A DNA stretch of 64,000 bases, taken from assembly GCF_002000245.1 (NCBI RefSeq), contig NZ_MTCM01000006.1:248001-312000 (forward strand), given 5' to 3'. Position numbers and translations under genes: made by a program. The notes below the pieces were generated by a model, which saw only the letters and a list, made by a program, of their open reading frames with translations, had not been told where the DNA came from and did no database searches. Source of the DNA: Sphingobacterium sp. CZ-UAM. Its GTDB lineage: Bacteria; Bacteroidota; Bacteroidia; Sphingobacteriales; Sphingobacteriaceae. This document shows, in pieces, positions 1 through 7,845 of this stretch (position 1 is its first letter; each line of letters starts with the position of its first letter).

Positions 1-380
1 ATCAACTTTTTGCGGATCTAAATCTGCTTCTGCTACCGACGCTAATAGAGCAGAGAAGTGTGCAGTTTAAAATTCAGGAAGAACGATTTATTGGTGGACA
101 AAAACTCACCATCGCAAGTATTACCTCATCAGGCCCAGTTCTCGGCTCGAAACTGGACGGCTTAATCTATATCGATCAAAATACGGGCGAAATTACACGC
201 TATGAATACACTGATAAATCAGAAAAAATCAGTTATGAGGTTGGCAAATACAAAGAAATAGGAGATGGGATACGTCTGCCTAGTTTATTTAGCGCTGCAA
301 GCAACGACAAGAGAACCTGCGTATTCTCTTCGATTTCTTCCTTTGTACAAGTCGAGCAAAAGAAATTTAAAGAATTATAA
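1..380 (+). CDS. 3' end of an unidentified protein gene (5' truncated by window edge)
   Basis: The frame is open from base 3 to the TAA at 378-380. The GTG at 60 is therefore only an internal codon and the true start lies left of the window. The visible 125 residues are a beta-rich, soluble-looking C-terminus with no membrane segment. A stretch with an IDQNTGEITRYEY-like pattern is reminiscent of LolA/DUF4292-type lipoprotein-localisation folds, but the resemblance is weak and I do not assign a family. The stop is two bases before ytxJ, so the two genes are probably co-transcribed. That the frame is coding is fairly sure; the function is not known. Confidence 0.6.
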   Translation, partial: QLFADLNLLLLPTLIEQRSVQFKIQEERFIGGQKLTIASITSSGPVLGSKLDGLIYIDQNTGEITRYEYTDKSEKISYEVGKYKEIGDGIRLPSLFSAASNDKRTCVFSSISSFVQVEQKKFKEL

Positions 381-382
381 TT

Positions 383-712
383 ATGATCAATTGGATAGAA
401 TTAAATACAGAAGAACAATTACAGGAGCTTTATCAATCAGATAAAGTTTCCGCCATATTCAAGCACAGTACGACTTGTGGCATCAGTAATATGGCAAAAC
501 GCAGCTTGGAACGGATGTCAAATACTGCTGATCAGGACTATTCAATTTATCTTTTAGACCTGTTGCGCTATCGTGCGCTTTCCAATGAAATTGCACAACG
601 CTGGAATATCGAGCATCAATCCCCGCAGATACTTATTGTCGAAGGTAAAAATAGTCTTTACAATGCTTCACATGGGGATATCCAGTTTGACGAAATTGAA
701 AAATACCTATAG
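383..712 (+). CDS. ytxJ: YtxJ-like bacillithiol-system thioredoxin-fold protein
   Basis: This 109-residue cytoplasmic protein matches the YtxJ (DUF2847) family, monothiol thioredoxin/glutaredoxin-like proteins linked to bacillithiol redox chemistry. The fold starts with a beta strand (SAIFKHS), followed by the active-site-like turn STTCGIS with a single Cys at residue 32. Many homologues have Pro in place of the Gly after the Cys. The C-terminal part keeps the thioredoxin-like SPQILIVEGK strand after a probable cis-Pro. Length equals the family norm. It starts two bases after the upstream gene stops. The family call is strong; the redox partner is inferred. Confidence 0.88.
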   Translation: MINWIELNTEEQLQELYQSDKVSAIFKHSTTCGISNMAKRSLERMSNTADQDYSIYLLDLLRYRALSNEIAQRWNIEHQSPQILIVEGKNSLYNASHGDIQFDEIEKYL

Positions 713-988
713 TTATTTGATCTTAAACACTTTGCCCTCATCATAGGCGCTCCGTGTGAGATTATCCCAAGTCATCATTCCTTTGGATTTTTTCCTTAAT
801 TCACATGAATTTTTGGCAACGATGACTTGGGATTCCCCAACCACTTTTACCGTATTCTGTCGAATGACAGTCATTGTCCCTTCATACCTATATCTTCCGC
901 AGACTCTTCGGTTAGCGTGGATGGCATCTGTAAAGTCACAATTATTTGACGGGAGCTGAGCTGTATCTGTTTGATTATTTATAAATCT
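713..988 (-). pseudogene. Orphan reverse-strand reading frame, possible gene remnant
   Basis: Between ytxJ and the peptidase gene the reverse strand carries a 91-codon open stretch ending in TAA at 713-715. It reads like a protein tail (CGRYRYEGTMTVIRQ near the middle, TWDNLTRSAYDEGKVFKIK at the end). Its upstream boundary is a TAG inside the 3' end of the peptidase gene, and the first ATG is at 874, which would give 53 residues. Protein-like sequence lies upstream of that ATG with no start codon, so this may be the 3' end of a gene whose 5' part was lost. It could also be a small intact gene from 874. I do not recognise the family. Confidence 0.4.
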
Positions 989-2027
989 CTACTTCTACCT
1001 TGCCATCTTTGGTTACGGTCCCTCTATACATACCTTCTGTATTAAACGGCATAGCGACATGTCCCTGTTTGTCCATGACGATCATTCCACCATCCCCGCC
1101 CATCTTTCCGATTCGATCAATGACTTCTTGGCCGGCTTGCCATACGTTATCGTTTTTATATTCCATTAAGGCCGAAACAGAGTATGCTGCTACATTACGT
1201 ATATAGAATTCGCCCCATCCGGTACAGGAAACCGCACAGGTCGCATTATTCGCATAAGTTCCAGCACCAATAATTGGTGAATCGCCTACGCGGCCAAATT
1301 TTTTGTTGGTCATCCCTCCGGTCGAGGTCCCTGCAGCTAAATTCCCCTGATTATCCAATGCTACACACCCTACCGTTCCAAATTTATAATCCTTGTTAAG
1401 GGTTCCTAAACGTGAGCTCTGCTTTTGATCGTGATCCAGCTGTGTTTTGGTACTGTCGCCTTTTTTAATTTTTTGCAAGGCATCCCAGCGTGTTTTAGTC
1501 CAAAAGTAAGATGGATCCACAAGTTGCAACCCGACTTCTTTGGCGAATTCTTCCGCTCCTTTGCCTACCATCATCACATGTTCGGATTTTTCCATCACCG
1601 CACGCGCTGCAGAAATGGGATTTCTAATGGTTGTAACCCCAGCAACTGCACCCGCAGCCAGTGTTTTACCTTCCATGATAGAGGCATCCAATTCATTTCT
1701 TCCCGCGTTTGTAAATACAGCTCCCTTTCCGGCATTAAACAAAGGAGAATCTTCCATCACATGAATAGCGTGTTCAACCGCATCCAAACTGGAATGTCCC
1801 GCCTTCAATTGGTTATAGCCGGCATTCAAAGCTTGTTCTAAGACAGTTTTATAAGCCTGCTCCATCGAGTCGGTCATATTTTTTTTCAAAATTGTCCCTG
1901 CTCCACCATGAATTGCCAGAACAAATTTTTCTTTCATTTCTTCTTTTTTATTTCCATCGTTGCGATTACAGGAAGCCGTAACCGCAGCAGCTCCGATAAT
2001 CATCGCTATCATTGCATGTATCTTCAT
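975..2027 (-). CDS. Isoaspartyl peptidase/L-asparaginase, Ntn-hydrolase lipoprotein
   Basis: A 350-residue member of the asparaginase-2 (plant-type/IaaA) family, which self-cleaves and then hydrolyses isoaspartyl dipeptides and asparagine. The autoprocessing motif GTVGCVALD places the nucleophile at Thr218, giving an alpha part of about 195 mature residues and a beta part beginning at Thr218. Other family landmarks are AIHGGAGT near residue 38, SPLFNAGKGAVFT near 94 and ASTGGMTNK in the beta part. The N-terminus is a lipoprotein signal with lipobox ending at Cys20, so the enzyme should be exported and membrane-anchored, unlike the cytoplasmic E. coli enzyme. It stands alone on the reverse strand, about 180 bp from the next gene. 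Confidence 0.93.
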   Translation of the reverse strand: MKIHAMIAMIIGAAAVTASCNRNDGNKKEEMKEKFVLAIHGGAGTILKKNMTDSMEQAYKTVLEQALNAGYNQLKAGHSSLDAVEHAIHVMEDSPLFNAGKGAVFTNAGRNELDASIMEGKTLAAGAVAGVTTIRNPISAARAVMEKSEHVMMVGKGAEEFAKEVGLQLVDPSYFWTKTRWDALQKIKKGDSTKTQLDHDQKQSSRLGTLNKDYKFGTVGCVALDNQGNLAAGTSTGGMTNKKFGRVGDSPIIGAGTYANNATCAVSCTGWGEFYIRNVAAYSVSALMEYKNDNVWQAGQEVIDRIGKMGGDGGMIVMDKQGHVAMPFNTEGMYRGTVTKDGKVEVEIYK

Positions 2028-2206
2028 ATTATTCTTGTATATAGCCTAAATTTTGCATCCTATTTTTGGTCACAAATATTTCATCGTAGGAAGCGAAGAA
2101 TTTTTACGTGCACAGTTTGCTGCCATCATTCAAATAAATTCCCATAATTGACAGACGAGGCGGATTGGCTGCAAATAATTACCGAAGAAATGAAATGTTT
2201 TTTGTC

Positions 2207-2617
2207 CTATTCATCGTCTTTGTCCCACCATTCAGAAGCCTGTAAATCATCTATTTCACGACGATCTTTCTTCGTTGGTCTTCCTGTTCCGCGGTCACGT
2301 TTAAGCACTGGCGCCTGAAATACAGATTTGTAGCCAACAGTATCTTCTACCGGGGTTTGATCTTCATAAAACTGCACCGCAGTTTTTGCATCCACCCTTC
2401 GCTCAAGAAGACCAATCACCTTAACGACCTTCTTCTCTATTCCTTTTTGGATATGATAGACATCGCCGATCTTCACTTCGTAAGAAGGTTTAATATTTTG
2501 ACCGTTTAGCTTTACCCGTCCCGCCTTACAGGCTTCGGTCGCCAAAGTTCTTGTCTTAAACACTCTTATCGACCATAAATATTTATCAATTCTCAATTTT
2601 TCTGATGCTGCTGCCAT
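2207..2617 (-). CDS. hslR: S4-domain RNA-binding protein, Hsp15-like
   Basis: A 136-residue cytoplasmic protein beginning with an S4 RNA-binding domain (residues 6-55: RIDKYLWSIRVFKTRTLA, then KAGRVKLNG and a hydrophobic strand). The basic C-terminal tail (RDRGTGRPTKKDRREID) is typical of the Hsp15/HslR group, which binds stalled 50S subunits carrying nascent chains in E. coli. Length is close to the E. coli protein. It is divergent from dapD with about 175 bp between the starts, so each has its own promoter. The domain call is secure; equivalence to Hsp15 in recycling stalled ribosomes is inferred. Confidence 0.88.
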   Translation of the reverse strand: MAAASEKLRIDKYLWSIRVFKTRTLATEACKAGRVKLNGQNIKPSYEVKIGDVYHIQKGIEKKVVKVIGLLERRVDAKTAVQFYEDQTPVEDTVGYKSVFQAPVLKRDRGTGRPTKKDRREIDDLQASEWWDKDDE

Positions 2618-2722
2618 AGCACAAAAATAGTTATATTAGCAAATTATCGTGGTATTTCCACCCAAAATTAACAGATTCCCCGGATGAATATTTTCTTCAC
2701 TGCTGGGGAGAGATCGATAAAG

Positions 2723-2753
2723 TTGCTTTTAAATACAACTTTATCTAAGTTTG
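2723..2753 (+). promoter_or_regulatory. Predicted Bacteroidota-type promoter of dapD
   Basis: TTG at 2723-2725 and TAAGTTTG at 2746-2753 match the phylum's -33 (TTG) and -7 (TAnnTTTG) elements with a 20-base spacer. The predicted transcript would start near 2758-2762, giving a leader of about 35 bases before the dapD ATG at 2794. Confidence 0.65.
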
Positions 2754-2793
2754 TACATCAAAATAAACAAATTCAAATAAGCAAACAAATAAT

Positions 2794-3612
2794 ATGGTAG
2801 AGCCACTTAAAAAATTGATTGAGGAAGCTTGGGAAGATAGACAATTATTGGAGTATAAAGAATATACAGAAGCGATTCGTACCGTGATCATGAAGCTAGA
2901 CAGCGGTGAAATCCGTGTAGCGGAATTGATCGGCACGAGATGGCATGTAAATGACTGGATCAAGAAAGCTGTGATCTTGTATTTCCCGATCAACGATATG
3001 CGTGAAATGACAGCTGGTCCTTTTGTATTCCATGACAAAATGAAGCTAAAAACAGACTACAAACATACTGGTGTACGGGTTGTTCCTGGTGCTTCTGCCC
3101 GTTTGGGTGCTTATTTAGCAAAAGGGGTCATCATGATGCCTTCTTATGTTAATATCGGAGCCTACGTAGACGAAGGCACAATGGTAGATACCTGGGCGAC
3201 AGTTGGATCTTGTGCTCAGATCGGTAAACATGTGCACTTAAGTGGTGGTGTTGGTATCGGTGGCGTACTTGAGCCAGTTCAGGCAGCTCCGGTTATCATT
3301 GAGGACAATGTATTTATTGGATCAAGAGCGATCGTTGTTGAAGGTATTCGCGTCGAAAAAGAAGCGGTGTTAGGAGCAAATGTCGTATTGACTGCATCAA
3401 CCAAAATTATTGATGTTACTGGACCTGAACCAGTAGAATACAAAGGCTATGTCCCTGCCCGTTCGGTTGTCATCCCTGGATCTTATACTAAAAAATTTGC
3501 CGCTGGCGAGTATCAAGTTCCTTGCGCATTGATCATTGGTCAACGCAAAGAATCGACCGATAAGAAAACATCATTAAATGATGCTTTGCGTGAGCATAAT
3601 GTGGCTGTCTAA
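2794..3612 (+). CDS. dapD: 2,3,4,5-tetrahydropyridine-2,6-dicarboxylate N-succinyltransferase
   Basis: DapD transfers succinyl from succinyl-CoA to tetrahydrodipicolinate in lysine/diaminopimelate synthesis, in the cytoplasm as a trimer. The 272 residues match family length. There is an N-terminal helical domain (1-100), then a left-handed beta-helix of hexapeptide repeats from about 105 to 215 (GAYLAKGVIMMPSYVNIGAY, GTMVDTWATVGSCAQIGKHV, IEDNVFIGSRAIVVEG), and a C-terminal CoA-side segment. It heads a rightward run with tsaC 28 bp behind it and is preceded by a good promoter. The choice of the succinylase branch agrees with many Bacteroidota. Confidence 0.96.
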   Translation: MVEPLKKLIEEAWEDRQLLEYKEYTEAIRTVIMKLDSGEIRVAELIGTRWHVNDWIKKAVILYFPINDMREMTAGPFVFHDKMKLKTDYKHTGVRVVPGASARLGAYLAKGVIMMPSYVNIGAYVDEGTMVDTWATVGSCAQIGKHVHLSGGVGIGGVLEPVQAAPVIIEDNVFIGSRAIVVEGIRVEKEAVLGANVVLTASTKIIDVTGPEPVEYKGYVPARSVVIPGSYTKKFAAGEYQVPCALIIGQRKESTDKKTSLNDALREHNVAV

Positions 3613-3640
3613 TTCAAGATCAGAATTAAAAAAATAAAAA

Positions 3641-4219
3641 ATGAGTGCATTTGTGGATCGAGAGGATCTGAACATGGCGTTGGAAACGCTGAAAGCTGGT
3701 GGGTTAATCTTATACCCAACAGACACCATCTGGGGAATAGGCTGTGATGCCACCAATCCTGATGCAGTAGAGAAAGTCTTTCAGTTGAAAGGGAGAGATA
3801 AGTCCAAAAGCCTAATCGTCCTTTTACATAACGACAACCAATTGGCTAGTTATGTAAACGAAATCCCTGATGTTGCTTATCAACTTATTGAATATACAGA
3901 CAAGCCCTTGACCATAGTCTATTCGAATGCCAAAAATCTTGCCCCCAATGCCATTGCAGAGGACGGCTCGATCGGCATTCGAATTGTCAAACATCCTTTT
4001 TGCGAACAGCTACTGCAACGTTTCCGTAAGCCCATTATCTCTACATCCGCAAATATCAGCGGCGAACCAACAGCAAAAGATTTTGATGAAATCGCTGAAG
4101 AAATCAAAACAGGTGTAGACTATATTGTCACATACGATAGGCATGTGAAAACGGACGGTAAATCGTCTACCGTAATGAAACTGGATCCAAGTGGTAAATT
4201 TGAATTTATTCGAAAGTAA
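3641..4219 (+). CDS. tsaC: L-threonylcarbamoyladenylate synthase (TsaC/YrdC family)
   Basis: Makes threonylcarbamoyl-AMP from threonine, bicarbonate and ATP, the first step of t6A37 tRNA modification, in the cytoplasm. The YrdC domain fills the whole 192 residues: GGLILYPTDTIWGIGCDA (15-32), the KGRDKSKSLIVLL basic/substrate segment (about 50-62), GIRIVKHPFC and the STSANISGEP signature near 134-143. The extra C-terminal Sua5 domain is absent, so this is the short TsaC type. It follows dapD after 28 bp and is probably co-transcribed. Confidence 0.93.
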   Translation: MSAFVDREDLNMALETLKAGGLILYPTDTIWGIGCDATNPDAVEKVFQLKGRDKSKSLIVLLHNDNQLASYVNEIPDVAYQLIEYTDKPLTIVYSNAKNLAPNAIAEDGSIGIRIVKHPFCEQLLQRFRKPIISTSANISGEPTAKDFDEIAEEIKTGVDYIVTYDRHVKTDGKSSTVMKLDPSGKFEFIRK

Positions 4220-4337
4220 TATAAAACAGGTATCCTATTTGAATGCCGCCTTTACGTTCAAGCATGACAACTTGGTTTTCGTGCTCGCGCAGTAAATCGG
4301 ATGGCTGTATCAACTTTAAAAATCAACTTCTATACAG

Positions 4338-4817
4338 ATGAAAAAGATCATTTTATTTTTTGCATTGGCTATTGCTGTAAGTACGCAATTACACGCTCAG
4401 AAAAAGGAGATCCCTTCGGCAAAGCCAGGTGTAAAATATGGAAAGGAAATTCAGGCAACTAAGGCGATTTCTATTTCTAAATTAGAGAAAGAGTTAAGCA
4501 GCAAGCATACATTCACGGGCAAAGTTGAGGGTAAGGTTGTTGAAGTCTGCAAAAAGAAAGGCTGTTTCATGACCCTGCAGCGAGATGGCCAGGAGCCGAT
4601 TATGGTTCGCTTTAAAGATTATGGATTCTTTATGCCTGCAGATATTGTTGGTAAGACCGTTGTTGTCGAAGGGGTAGCTAAGAAAAAAGAAACCTCAGTG
4701 GCTAGTCTGCAACATGCCGCAAAAGATCTCGGCAAATCGCAAGCTGAGATTAATCAGATTACGCAGCCCAAAAAGGACATTAATATTGTTGCTGATGGTG
4801 TTCTAGTGGTCAGATAA
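4338..4817 (+). CDS. Exported DUF4920 protein
   Basis: A 159-residue protein with a clean Sec signal peptide (residues 1-20, cleavage after LHAQ) and a DUF4920 domain. The family has an OB-like beta barrel with the conserved pattern GKVVEVCKKKGCFMTL (about 67-82), whose two Cys residues (CKKKGC) are the only ones in the mature protein and could bind metal or form a disulfide. A VRFKDYGFFMP segment follows. The family has no firmly established role that I know of. It lies 118 bp after tsaC and 53 bp before folP, all in the same direction. The periplasmic location is inferred from the signal. Confidence 0.85.
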   Translation: MKKIILFFALAIAVSTQLHAQKKEIPSAKPGVKYGKEIQATKAISISKLEKELSSKHTFTGKVEGKVVEVCKKKGCFMTLQRDGQEPIMVRFKDYGFFMPADIVGKTVVVEGVAKKKETSVASLQHAAKDLGKSQAEINQITQPKKDINIVADGVLVVR

Positions 4818-4870
4818 ACAGGGCTTATAATCGTTATTCTCTCTCCAGCAGCGGAGAACAATTTATTCCG

Positions 4871-5710
4871 ATGAAAAAATTTCAGACAGCATCTGCCCCA
4901 TCCATCAATGTCGGTGGAAAACTAATAACATTTGAAAAACCTGTTATCATGGGTATTCTCAATGTAACACCTGATTCCTTTTTTGATGGTGGCGATAATA
5001 CCACGGTGGAGAAAGCACTGGAAAAAGCAGGACATCTTTTAGAAGCGGGAGCTCAGATCCTCGATATTGGCGCTTACTCTTCACGTCCCGGAGCTCCATT
5101 GATCTCTTCACAGGAGGAAATGGACAGAGCACTTCCTCCTATTCAGGCCATCAGAAATACATTTCCAGAAGCCATCTTATCCATAGATACCTTTCGGGCG
5201 GATATAGCCGCTGAAGCTATTGATGCTGGAGTACACATGATCAACGACGTATCAGGTGGCACGCTTGATGAGGATATGTTTGCAACAGTAGCCAAGTATC
5301 AGGTTCCTTATATACTGATGCACATGCGCGGAACTCCGGAAAACATGCAAGAGCAAACCGAATATTCCGATATCGTGACTGATGTTGCTACTTTTTTGGG
5401 ACAGGGTATAGCACAGTTAAGAGATTTGGGTGTAAAGGACATTATCCTCGACCCTGGGTTTGGCTTTGCGAAAACAATCGATCAAAATTACGAATTGTTA
5501 TACCGTATTAATGAGCTCCACTATTTTGGACTACCAATTTTAGGTGGTATATCCCGTAAGTCTATGATTTACAAAAAATTGGACATTACAGCCCAAGAGG
5601 CCCTTAATGGAACTACTGCATTAAACACGTTATTGCTCGAAAGAGGGGTACAGCTCCTGCGTGTCCATGATGTAGCAGAGGCGAAACAGCTAGTTGATCT
5701 CTTCTTTTAG
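4871..5710 (+). CDS. folP: Dihydropteroate synthase
   Basis: Condenses 6-hydroxymethyl-dihydropterin pyrophosphate with p-aminobenzoate in folate synthesis; cytoplasmic TIM barrel and sulfonamide target. The 279 residues show all family signatures: MGILNVTPDSFFDGG (27-41), DIGAYSSRPGA (66-76), SIDTFRADIAAEAIDAGVHM (98 onward), INDVSGG, DPGFGFAKT and GISRKSMIYKK near the C-terminus. It is the last gene of the rightward housekeeping run and converges on the copper locus, stops being 46 bp apart. A perfect palindrome AGTGTGCACACT (5714-5725) lies just after the stop. Confidence 0.97.
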   Translation: MKKFQTASAPSINVGGKLITFEKPVIMGILNVTPDSFFDGGDNTTVEKALEKAGHLLEAGAQILDIGAYSSRPGAPLISSQEEMDRALPPIQAIRNTFPEAILSIDTFRADIAAEAIDAGVHMINDVSGGTLDEDMFATVAKYQVPYILMHMRGTPENMQEQTEYSDIVTDVATFLGQGIAQLRDLGVKDIILDPGFGFAKTIDQNYELLYRINELHYFGLPILGGISRKSMIYKKLDITAQEALNGTTALNTLLLERGVQLLRVHDVAEAKQLVDLFF

Positions 5711-5756
5711 AGCAGTGTGCACACTATTTGTATAAACATCGTCGGGGTATGTCGTA

Positions 5757-6773
5757 TTACTTTCCAATAAATGTTGGGTCACTGAGCGTCTCTATAAAAG
5801 CGATAATATCTAGCTTTTCCTGTGCTGTTAATGGAATTCGATTCCCATTTTCTTTTAGAATAGGGTCAAGATTTTCTGCATCCAATACACCTTTATCAAA
5901 ATAATCCAAAACAGACCTTAAGGTTGGAAATTGGCCAAAACTCCCATAGGGGGCCGTATACATAGCATTTCGTAACGACGGAACGCGAAAGGCCATCTGA
6001 TCTGCCGGACGCCCTGTCACCCGTCCACGTCCTGCTTCCTCCGCATTTGGATTCAATGGAAACCCAACATTCCTAAAACTCTGATCGGTAAATAATGCAG
6101 TACTATGACAACTTGCGCATTTACTTTTGAACGTTGCATATCCCCGGGCTTCTTCCGCCGTAAATTGATCGCCTTCATTTCTTTTTACACGATCGTATTT
6201 GCTGTTTGCTGAAATCAAAGTATACTCGTATTGTGCAATACTGCGATAAATTCGATCAGCCGTTATACTTGCATCGCCAAATGCCTTTTGAAATAATTTT
6301 TTATAATCGGCGTCACCAGCAATTTTACCGATCACCTCCAGAATTGAAGAGTTCATCTCCTCATGTGTAATTATTGGAACAAGAGGTTGTTTTTCCAATT
6401 GCAGGATATTCCCGTCCCAATTATAAAACTTCATAAATGCCATGTTTTGGATAGCGGGGGTATTACGAAATCCCGTCCGTCCGTAAATACCGACGGCCTG
6501 TTGCTTGCCATCTGAAAAAGCCAGGGCGGGATTGTGACAACTCGCACAGGAAATGGTATTGTTTCCGCTGAACCTCTTTTCATGAAATAACTTCTCGCCT
6601 AATTCGACGCCATATATTGTAGGTCTATTTTGCGCTACGGAACTATTTAAAGCCGGAAATTCAGCAGGTATCTCCAAAGAAATTTCAGGATTGTTGATCG
6701 ATTCGTTCCCTTCTCTTTTACTGCAGGACATTGCAATTAACAGTGCGGTTAATACCCATAAGACTGTTTTCAT
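5757..6773 (-). CDS. Di-haem cytochrome c peroxidase family protein, MbnH-like
   Basis: A 338-residue exported protein with two c-type haem motifs, CASCH at 76-80 and CASCH at 219-223, in the MauG/bacterial cytochrome c peroxidase fold. The N-terminus is a lipoprotein-like signal ending in Cys17, so it is probably anchored facing the periplasm. This family includes peroxidases and MauG-type enzymes that oxidise protein tryptophans. The partner clue is context: it follows an MbnP-family gene. In methanobactin loci the MbnH di-haem protein oxidises a Trp of MbnP to kynurenine to create a copper site. I infer the same pairing here. A generic H2O2 peroxidase is the alternative. Confidence 0.88.
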   Translation of the reverse strand: MKTVLWVLTALLIAMSCSKREGNESINNPEISLEIPAEFPALNSSVAQNRPTIYGVELGEKLFHEKRFSGNNTISCASCHNPALAFSDGKQQAVGIYGRTGFRNTPAIQNMAFMKFYNWDGNILQLEKQPLVPIITHEEMNSSILEVIGKIAGDADYKKLFQKAFGDASITADRIYRSIAQYEYTLISANSKYDRVKRNEGDQFTAEEARGYATFKSKCASCHSTALFTDQSFRNVGFPLNPNAEEAGRGRVTGRPADQMAFRVPSLRNAMYTAPYGSFGQFPTLRSVLDYFDKGVLDAENLDPILKENGNRIPLTAQEKLDIIAFIETLSDPTFIGK

Positions 6774-6949
6774 TCGAATACTTGATTTTGCATTAAGAAT
6801 AGGCCGCTAATGCGGTTATTGTTACTTATTAATATCAAGAGGCTGTAAAATGTTATAGTGAAACAAGGCCACCATATGAACATTTGAGACATTACTATTT
6901 TTAAATAACGCTAAACTCCTGATGACCTTGTTATCAATTTATGTTTCCT

Positions 6950-7816
6950 TTAGTCGTTTTCGACACGCTCGACGGAGAACATACCACTCTTATTCTCTTT
7001 GCCATTACCACCAATATTATTTACAAATACTTCCATGGCTGCCATGCTGCTATGCAGGCTCGGTGTAATCGCATTTTTTGCTGTAAGGATTACCTTCGTT
7101 TGTCCACTCAACAATTTATCAAAGTCTGCTTTGACGGTGATTTTAGGTGCATTGTTGCCCACGACAGCGGCAGCTGTAAGATCTAATGTAATATCGCGAT
7201 AGGCATCTACACCCTGTGTATACGTTTCGGGCTTACCCCCTTCTCCGTTCAAGGTGCTTCCTGTATGAACCTGAAATGCTTTATTTTCACTGCCAAAGAA
7301 ACCTTCGATCTTCGTAAAACGATAGCCAGTTGCCCATTGCCACATCATATCCGTATCGTTGGCACCTGCCGCCGCATAAAATGCCGGAAATCTGACCTGA
7401 TCCAGTGTATTAATTTCTTGCTTCACTCCTAGTCCAAATTTGAGCTGCCGATATTTCCCGACAGGTATATTGGTCAATACATAGTCCAGACTTGCCGGTT
7501 TGGCCTGGTTAACGACAGTAGCACCTTTGTCCAAGTCATTTACATTGTAGGGAACCTCCGTTCCGTCTGCTTTTACAAGCCGAATATTGCTGACAACGTA
7601 CTTAAGCTCGGAAAGATGATGCACTTGAGCGCTATCGGAAATATTGCTGCTTGCATCAACAGAATTGGCACCACCCAAAACAATCGTGTTATTTTTAAAA
7701 GTATTATTAAAATGTAAACTGATATTGTTGGCGACTGGGCTGTGCTCGTTTTTGCTACAGGCAATCATTACGCATGAAACAGCCACTAAAATCAGATAGT
7801 TTGTTGTTTTCTTCAT
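6950..7816 (-). CDS. MbnP-family copper-binding lipoprotein candidate
   Basis: A 288-residue lipoprotein (lipobox MIAC) of the MbnP family, secreted or outer-membrane copper-binding proteins. Early residues read ISLHFNNTF, then LSELKYVVSNIRLVKADGT and the family hallmark MMWQWATGYRFTKIEGFF, with two Trp two residues apart (163 and 165 when counted from the upstream ATG). Trp in this region is the substrate of MbnH-type oxidation in characterised systems. Two in-frame ATGs exist, at 7828 and 7816; the second gives a standard short signal peptide. The gene lies between the TonB receptor (29 bp upstream) and the di-haem protein. Copper binding is inferred from family and neighbours. Confidence 0.85.
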   Translation of the reverse strand: MKKTTNYLILVAVSCVMIACSKNEHSPVANNISLHFNNTFKNNTIVLGGANSVDASSNISDSAQVHHLSELKYVVSNIRLVKADGTEVPYNVNDLDKGATVVNQAKPASLDYVLTNIPVGKYRQLKFGLGVKQEINTLDQVRFPAFYAAAGANDTDMMWQWATGYRFTKIEGFFGSENKAFQVHTGSTLNGEGGKPETYTQGVDAYRDITLDLTAAAVVGNNAPKITVKADFDKLLSGQTKVILTAKNAITPSLHSSMAAMEVFVNNIGGNGKENKSGMFSVERVEND

Positions 7817-7845
7817 TGTATATGTCATTTAAATGTGATTGATTT

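Noticed and set aside
60..62. GTG at 60 as the start of the first gene
   Set aside because: The frame is open and protein-like back to base 3, so the gene is cut by the window edge.
756..959. Forward-strand 67-codon open frame after ytxJ
   Set aside because: It is the mirror of the more protein-like reverse frame at 713-988 and has no recognisable features.
5714..5725. AGTGTGCACACT palindrome as a terminator between folP and the di-haem gene
   Set aside because: Only 12 bp with no loop and no T run on either side; probably chance or a protein site.
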